Made by a program: the position numbers and the translations under genes. The notes below the pieces were generated by a model. That model was not told where the DNA came from and did not search any database. It saw only the letters and a list, made by a program, of their open reading frames with translations. From Scortum barcoo (lineage: Eukaryota; Chordata; Actinopteri; Centrarchiformes; Terapontidae): 64,000 bases of DNA. Below are positions 57,311 through 64,000 of this stretch, one piece after another. Position 1 is the first letter of the stretch. The number at the start of each line of letters is the position of its first letter. The stretch is taken from contig CM041547.1 of NCBI GenBank assembly GCA_023238725.1, positions 16,941,644-17,005,643 of the forward strand. The letters are read 5' to 3'.

Positions 57311-60300
57311 CTCTTCACCTCCACCTGCAGCGTGTACAGTGTGGTGACACGGCTGTTTTAAGTCTAAACCAACATGACCCCAGGTAGAAAGGTCATTACA
57401 GGAGTTTTATTCATCAAAGCGCCTCACAACTGTTTAATTCAGTCGTCCGAGGAAGCCCAAGAGGTGTGGTCGAAAGCTTTGGAGACACAAATAAAAGTAA
57501 GTGGACCATGTTTGTGTTGAGCAAATGGCAGAGAGTTGCTTTTGCTTATCTGTTAAGAGCAGCTAGAGTTTTTTTTCCAAGGCAATGAAATGTCAACAAT
57601 TAACAAACTGAAAAATAAACTGGTTAATACAGCAAAATACATACAAGTTGTTCACATAATCTCTGTGCCTCTGTTGTATAAAAAACTGTAATTTAGCCAT
57701 GTTATGATTGCACTTATATGGCCAAACATCCCTTTCCTCCTGTATTTTATTTAACTGAATTTGAACACAGTATTATACTCAAAGATACAAATCTCCTTAT
57801 TTCCCCAAATGAGTTAAGTAGCTATTAAAATGAGCCTAAATGGAAATTTTAAATATTCCTCTGGGTAATTTTGGTCTTAGAAAGGATGATCCACATCTCA
57901 ATAGCTTTAAATTTCATTTACAGAAATTTGAAATGAGATAAAAAAAATCTAATATTTCTTATGTTATATAAAATGGCTATAAAATGAAATGGATGCAAAA
58001 AATGTTTACACAGACTTGTTTTGGTTCGAGGGATTTGTGTGTGGGGACATTTTGATCCATATTGTCAGTATTTCTGAAATCCACCCTGACTGAGGTTCTC
58101 TTCCTCTGTAACCAAAGCTGAAGATTCACTGAAAAAGCATCTCGACAGCTCTCATGCATGTCTGGGCGACGTGCAGCGCCAGCAAAACAACAGTTCCAGT
58201 GCTGCAAAGTGTGAGCGCCCCACATCGCCACACTGCTGTGAGGAGCATGAGTTATTATGGTGGAGTTATGTTTAAAAGACCATTTACTGTAGCGTAATTC
58301 TTAGGCTATGTATTTGCTACTTTTGCTAAATTATTTAACTACACGTTTTAGTGTGAAAAATCAACCATTTCTATCTATATTTCCCTGTAACACACGTATT
58401 AATAATTTCCCCATCTATCTGCCTTACCCTGGTTCTCTTTCTTTCTTTCTGTCTGTCTGACAGGTTGCTGTGTGTCCTGCTGTCAGACAGCAGCGGGCCC
58501 CCTCGAGTCTCTGACCTTTTTTTTACCGCCCAAACAGTAGCTCTTTTTCCATCCTCCATCTTTTTACTACTCTTTCTCATTCCACAGTGAATATAACCTG
58601 CCATTAATTACCATGTCACAGTCAGCAGACAGACATTAGTCGACACTAAAGCTTCATTAAATACTTGTTTATGCACTCATATGACACTGTGGATACCTCA
58701 AAGTAAATGTTCCTCTCTGCTGTTACTTCAGCGTTCCTCCTCTCTTCCCCTCAGTGATTCCTTACTCCCTCCTCTTATTGACTCCTTTAAGTCGTTTTCC
58801 TTTACTCTTCTTCCTCCAGTCCTTCCTTTTTCCCTCCCAGCATCTCCCCATCCATCCTCCTCTTCATCTCATCACTTAATCCCACCCATCTCCCCACCTG
58901 CCAGTTTTTTTGCCTTTTTTCGTTTCTCCACCTCCTGCAAATCCTCTTTCCCGATTTCATCTTCAGTCATCTCCCTATCGCATTGTCTCCTCTTGCCAGC
59001 ATCTCCTGCCTTTTCTCCCCAATGTCCTGCCTGTTTTCTCCCCTCCTCTTCCTCCTCCCCCTCCCAGCTGACTCCCCCGTCTTTCCCCTCATTTGAACAT
59101 GTCATTCCTCCCTTCCTCTTCTTCAATGTCTTGTTCTCATTCACCTGTAGTGTCTCTGTCCCCTCTGTCTCCTCCTCCCATCGCCTTCCTGTCCCTTTTT
59201 CTCCTCACCTCCCGTTTCTGTGACCCCCTTTTGTTCCTCCTTCTCCCTGCCAAACGCCTGATTTAGAGTCAGACAGCCTCACGGCTGGCGGCCCATTTAA
59301 AGTCGCTGTAGAATGGCCAGTCCAAAGGGGTCATCTGCACATATGGGATCTCTCTCTTTTTTTTTTTCTTTTTTACCCAAAAACACAAATTATGGAAGAT
59401 GGATTGGTTTTACACAACTTGCTTATGTGCATCTACAGAAACAAGCTTGCAAATCATGTTACATCCTATAGCAATATACACTTTAGATGTATTTTTACTG
59501 AACATTTGCTTGGGAGGCAAGGACTCTTGATGGTTTGTTTATCACTGAACATGAGAAAGCACTTCACTGGCCACCAAGTGTCCTTTACAGGGCTGTACGT
59601 GATTGAAAGAGACAGTATATGTTTCTTACATATATTCCTCATAGAGATTTTTTTTACTGCAACAGACCACACAATGATGTCACGCCTGGAGGCTTACAGC
59701 ATCTTGGAGAAAGTATTTTGCTGAAGTGCCCTTCGCAGGTGTCCACTGGGTGAGCGTGATTCATCCAGAACAGCGGTGGGAAACAGAGAGAGGAACAGAA
59801 TGAGAGAGAAAGAGCTGGAAAGATATGCAGAGAGAGGCCCACTTGCTCACTAACAAACTGTCACCAAATATTAATGTATGAAGAGCCTAATTCAGCGAGT
59901 CATATTTATCTAGTTTTCAAATGGGTGCGCACACAGAATAGGCTCGCAGAAGTGCGAGATGCTGATGGGGGTTAATGTCTCAGATCGTGTGCGACTAATC
60001 GTCCGTGACTGCCGGCTCACAAATTTTGCTCCTAAGAGGAGGCCACGACACCGGATTATTGGGGGATCCTGGTGCATGATGACTCACTGCCATACTGTCA
60101 CTAGGCTAGGTGAAACCCTGAGGGAAAGAAGGATTGAGAGGATAGGTATGGTTTGAAATGATTAGTATAAACAGTTGTTGTTTTTTTTCTTCCAGCATTA
60201 GAAATGCAGTCCTTAACCAAAACTAAAGTACCTTCATACTTTAAGTCACTATCTCGCTAAGGAGGCAGATTGTGTTGCTCTGCTCCTTTATTGAAGCTTT

Positions 60301-60616
60301 CCATTAATTTCACAGCAGCCGTTGTCAGGGGCTTTATGAAGACAACTACCTGTGTAATGACACCTGCGACAGTCGACACATTCAGCCTGTCTGTTGCAGC
60401 CCTCCACATTCAGTTTAATGAGGTGTTCCTCCGGCTGTCTCCGCCTGAGCCGAGCCTCTCTGTCTCCTTCGCCTCCTCTGTTTCTGACTAAACTGCCTGC
60501 AGAAGCTTCTCGTCTAAGTCTTCGTCTTGTCTGCCTAACCCGGGCTGCTTTCTAGTGTGGCTGATTTCTACAGTTTGGTGTGTGTGGTGCATGCATGTAG
60601 GTGAGTGTTAGTGTTA

Positions 60617-60642
60617 CGTGTGTGTGTGTGTGTGTGTGTGTG
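60617..60642. repeat. (GT)13 microsatellite
   Basis: GT run in the right intergenic region. Confidence 0.97.
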
Positions 60643-62179
60643 GTCCGTCTTTGGCCCAGTTTGAATCTTTCATTCCCTCTGGGAGAGGCACCAAAACTCT
60701 GCATCATATTTTTAAACCGCTCCTTTCCTCCTCCCCCATGTTGCCCCCGCCTCCCCACCCCACCTCTCTCTCTCTCTCTCTCCTCTCCCCAAATGTCTCT
60801 CTCCCCAAATCAAATGTCTCTCTGCCTCAGTCTCGGAGTCCTCTTGGCTCCCAGGGGCCCATCTGTCCAGAGCGAGGCTGCTCTGTTTAGGCCCGAGGCT
60901 TCTTTTGACTGTCGCGGACATTAGAGCAGGTTTCCTGGTTAAAGAGCAAACTTCATTCACACTCAGATCAACAGTTTCAGAGGGTAACAACAACTTTCAT
61001 TTCTTTATTTCTCACAACCTGTAGAGCTAACTCAACTCTTACAGTTGTCACTGCTGCTAGCCGCCATTTCCCACAGGGATACGTGTCAAATTAGGTAGCC
61101 AGAGTTAGCAGATGTCTATCAGAGTGTAGCATCTTGTGGGGGGGGCGGGGGGAGTTTTGCCTCATGTAAACTCCCCCTCTAAAAATGATTCTTACAGGGA
61201 GGCTACTCCATTTATAGGCTATAATGACATACATCTTTGATTATTAGTAAACAACAAAAGCCATCTATAGTCCCCTTTGCTTTGTGAGAGGACAACTCCT
61301 GCCAATTTCCTAACAACAAGGCTGCCCTGCTTTGCCACAAAAGCTCCGTTCAGTAAAATCAGCTCTTCGGGGCTCAGTGACTACGCGGCCGGTGGGAGAG
61401 GTGCCTACATTTCCAGGCAACCTCGTCTTCCCTTCAGATCAGAGCCTGTTCTGCCTGCAGGCTGCTGTAACCTCTACTGTCCTTCACTGAGTAGGAGATG
61501 GAGAGAGCGGGGGGTGATGGGCGGGGGGGTAGGAAACAAGGTGGTACAAGGGAGACTTTACAGAGGGTAAGACGAGAAAGCTATTGGTTGAAAAAGACAG
61601 CTGTTTTTAAGTGCCATTAAGGAGTGAGGGACGGTGGGGGCGCTGATGAGGGAGAATGTGGAAAGCCGAGATAGATTTGCAGAACTCAGAGAGGAGGTCA
61701 TTTAGATATTCATCACTGGAGTGAGTCTTTAAGGTCAGCCCGGTCTACCAAGATCCCCACTGGTGGAGTAATAAGTCACGACTCTGTGGGCTCTGGTTGA
61801 AGAAAGAAAAGCTACGAGGGAGAGCATCTTATATATTCCAGCCTATGGGGGAGCAGCAGATTTTCTGTGTGTCACATTTGTTTTACGACACAAATAAATC
61901 TCTGCGGCTCGTATTTGTTTAATCGGCATCACCGCTCGTTCGTCTCAGAGTTATGTTGTACATCTGCTGTCAAATTAGGTTTCAGTCTTAAGCAAAACTA
62001 TTGATTTCTTGTAATGGTGTTCGATCTGGGAGTTAAGCCTTTTCCTTGTTCTGTTGCTCTCAGTGGAAGCTGCTCTGTGTCGAATCAGCTAAGTGTCTGC
62101 AATGTGTCACACAATCATGTCCCCTATAGATCAGTCATTATTTATAGTTCTCAAACAGAATAGCAAAAGATGGCTCATG

Positions 62180-62305
62180 ATAAGAAAAGGTACATTTTTA
62201 TTCATCCCAAGGGAAATAGTTAAGCAGCAGTTAGAGCGCAAATATAGATGTATATTGGAAGTATCAGTAAGGAGCAAATCCAAAATACACAGAGTGCTAT
62301 AAATA
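62180..62305 (+). mobile_element. Degenerate repeat of the TTTATTGATCCCAAGGGAAAT type
   Basis: TTTTATTCATCCCAAGGGAA followed by AGCAGCAGTTAGAGCG and short AT-rich words is typical of a common teleost repeat. Confidence 0.55.
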
Positions 62306-64000
62306 TAAACAAGTTAACAGAGAGGATCATGGACAAGACAAGACTCAGTTTGTCATGTCAGTAAAAAAACACATGCTGACTGTGGTCTTATTTAATACAT
62401 AGTCAAATTATAGTGTGCTGTTCCTTTATATGTGATCACACGCTGACTTTAATTATGTGTTTACAAGGTAAAACAGCTTGTTTCTGTGTTCATTTTGCTG
62501 TGTTAGCGCTGCAATGATCAGCTTGAAGTCAGGACTTTAACAATACTTGGGCTGACCAGAACAGTTTTGCACAAGTGCACACGCCGACAAACTCAGCATC
62601 CAGCCTTGCTACTGGAATTTCACTTCATTATTTGCCAATGGGAGGGAGAGCAAGGGAGCCAGAGAGGTGCTGTGATCTACGTGTTCAATACGCTTGTACT
62701 TGCTAATCTCCCACATCTGCTGCAACACCTGGCATTTCTGAAACACAGCTGAATTTCTGATTGAACAGAGCTATGCCTGTTTGAGTGGTCAAAATGAAGA
62801 ATGTACGAGAGGAAGAAAAAAGAAGAGAAAAAATTACTGTTTAAATTACAATTATACAACATACGATGACATGAGGTCAAATCTAAGTTCTCAGTAACTA
62901 CACGTTTCAAAAGAGCACCTTGTTATCCCCACACGTACTTTTAACGTGGACAGAGAAACTCACAGAAACTCTTAACAACAAAATGCAATTTATACTGGAT
63001 TGACTTTGGATTCCCAGCCCCCCTCTGACCCCGAAGACAAGCAAGTTTGAAAATGGAGAAATGGACGGTTGAATAAATGGCCTGTATGATCATCTTTCAC
63101 CTTTTTCCTTCATCTGGACTGATGGAGGAAGCCAGAGAATGCTGTTAGACACGATCCGCAGTGGGTCAGGTGCCATCTTGAGGAAATTTACAGTACCAGG
63201 AGCGTGGAGCAGCAGTGTGAATGGAGACTACCTCACGATGGTCCCAGATACCAAGACGGTAATTCCCCCAAATACACTGCTAAACTAATACAGGGGTGGT
63301 TTCAAGTGCTTCTCCAGTCACCTGATCTAAACATCAGGGAAACATAATGGGAAATGATGGAGCCTAGAGTGCTTTTGTTGTGTAATGTCTCCATCCCCCC
63401 GTACCTCTGCTCTACTCTGGGACTTGGAGGCCCATGTAGGATTTTTGACCTTCATTTAACTGTGCAAGCTGTTTAAGGACCCATTCTCATTTACAGTAAC
63501 AGCCTGAGGGAGTCACACGTTCAAACACTCATCAGTTAGCACTTAAGCGCTACAACAGTTTCACAGTTAGGGGTTCAGCAAGCTTTTCTTCTGAAATGAC
63601 AGAGGTCTGGAGAAATTCTTGCTCGATAATTTTCGCTCAATAAGATTTCTTTGGGCCAAAGGCGGCATTTCGCTTTGACTCTGAGTTGAAGACATTTGTT
63701 CTGAAGGCAAGTTGCATTTATGAAACAAGACAGTTTGTACAAAGTCTGTGCCCACTGCAAGCCGTTCTGAACGGCCACACTGGAAGGCAGGTCCAACTGT
63801 ATAATGAGGATATAGGCACACACTGGCCATCTCTCCTTGTAAAAGAAAGGAAGGAAAGAAAAACGAGAAAATTCGCTTGTTTGTATTTGTTTGTGCAAAT
63901 GAAACAAGATCGTCAGTTGCCGCTTAAAGTGTTTTTCTGAAAATGACAGAAATTATTGCAGTCCTCTGTAGTTGAACAATAAATACGGGGTGAGGTGGTG

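Larger units (their letters stand above)
57311..64000. other. Intergenic region right of b9d1, no gene supported
   Basis: About 6.7 kb. No kinase-domain or other coding exon is recognisable, although synteny predicts MAPK7 on the plus strand further right. It contains a pyrimidine-biased stretch (58700-59250), a GT microsatellite (60617-60642), a G-rich run (61137-61152) and a degenerate repeat (62180-62305). A possible donor at 57497 could end a non-coding first exon starting near 57280. An open stretch at about 63080-63285 was not recognised. Confidence 0.6.

Noticed and set aside
58681..59223. A 180-codon serine/proline-rich plus-strand frame
   Set aside because: It is produced by C/T-rich sequence lacking purine-rich stop codons. 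It has no domain, no splice logic and no recognisable relatives.
63080..63285. An open stretch with a possible GTAATT donor that looked like an exon
   Set aside because: Two frames are open, no clear acceptor precedes it, and the translation (GSGAILRKFTVPG and neighbours) matches no family I know.

Overview
This window is vertebrate nuclear DNA, almost certainly from a teleost and probably a percomorph. It has short coding exons with GT-AG introns, abundant (CA)n/(GT)n and (GA)n microsatellites, and degenerate copies of several interspersed repeats that I recognise as very common in percomorph genomes. No prokaryotic, phage, CRISPR or plasmid features are present.

Three protein-coding genes can be rebuilt exon by exon, with every reading-frame phase agreeing. 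(1) grap (GRB2-related adaptor), minus strand, 24368 down to 8552: four coding exons give the N-terminal SH3 and the complete SH2 domain. The exon for the C-terminal SH3 was not found and should lie beyond the left edge. (2) epn2 (epsin-2), plus strand: a non-coding first exon ends at 32248, the start codon is at 39210 and the stop at 50303-50305. Nine coding exons give 581 residues with ENTH, two UIMs, five DPW and three NPF motifs, followed by a 3'UTR of about 3.4 kb. (3) b9d1 (B9 domain protein 1), minus strand, 57076 down to 54206: seven exons, 209 residues. Order and orientation (grap minus, epn2 plus, b9d1 minus) match human 17p11.2, where MAPK7 follows on the plus strand.

Layout: 1-24.4 kb is grap and its large introns; 24.4-32 kb is the head-to-head grap/epn2 intergenic region; 32-53.7 kb is epn2; 53.8-57.1 kb is b9d1, tail-to-tail with epn2; 57.1-57.3 kb is a CpG-rich promoter with an X-box; 57.3-64 kb has no gene I can support. 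The proteins act separately: GRAP in receptor tyrosine kinase/Ras signalling, epsin-2 in clathrin endocytosis of ubiquitinated cargo, and B9D1 in the ciliary transition zone.

I found no wholly new system. The most interesting signals concern RNA structure and regulation. In epn2 intron 4 the donor opens into a (CA)n tract and the acceptor ends in (TG)n instead of a polypyrimidine tract. grap exon 2 is bracketed by complementary GU and AC tracts. An upstream ORF in epn2 exists only after splicing joins exon 1 to exon 2. A near-ideal RFX X-box lies in front of b9d1. Two perfect short hairpins, with 21-bp and 18-bp stems, sit inside grap intron 3.
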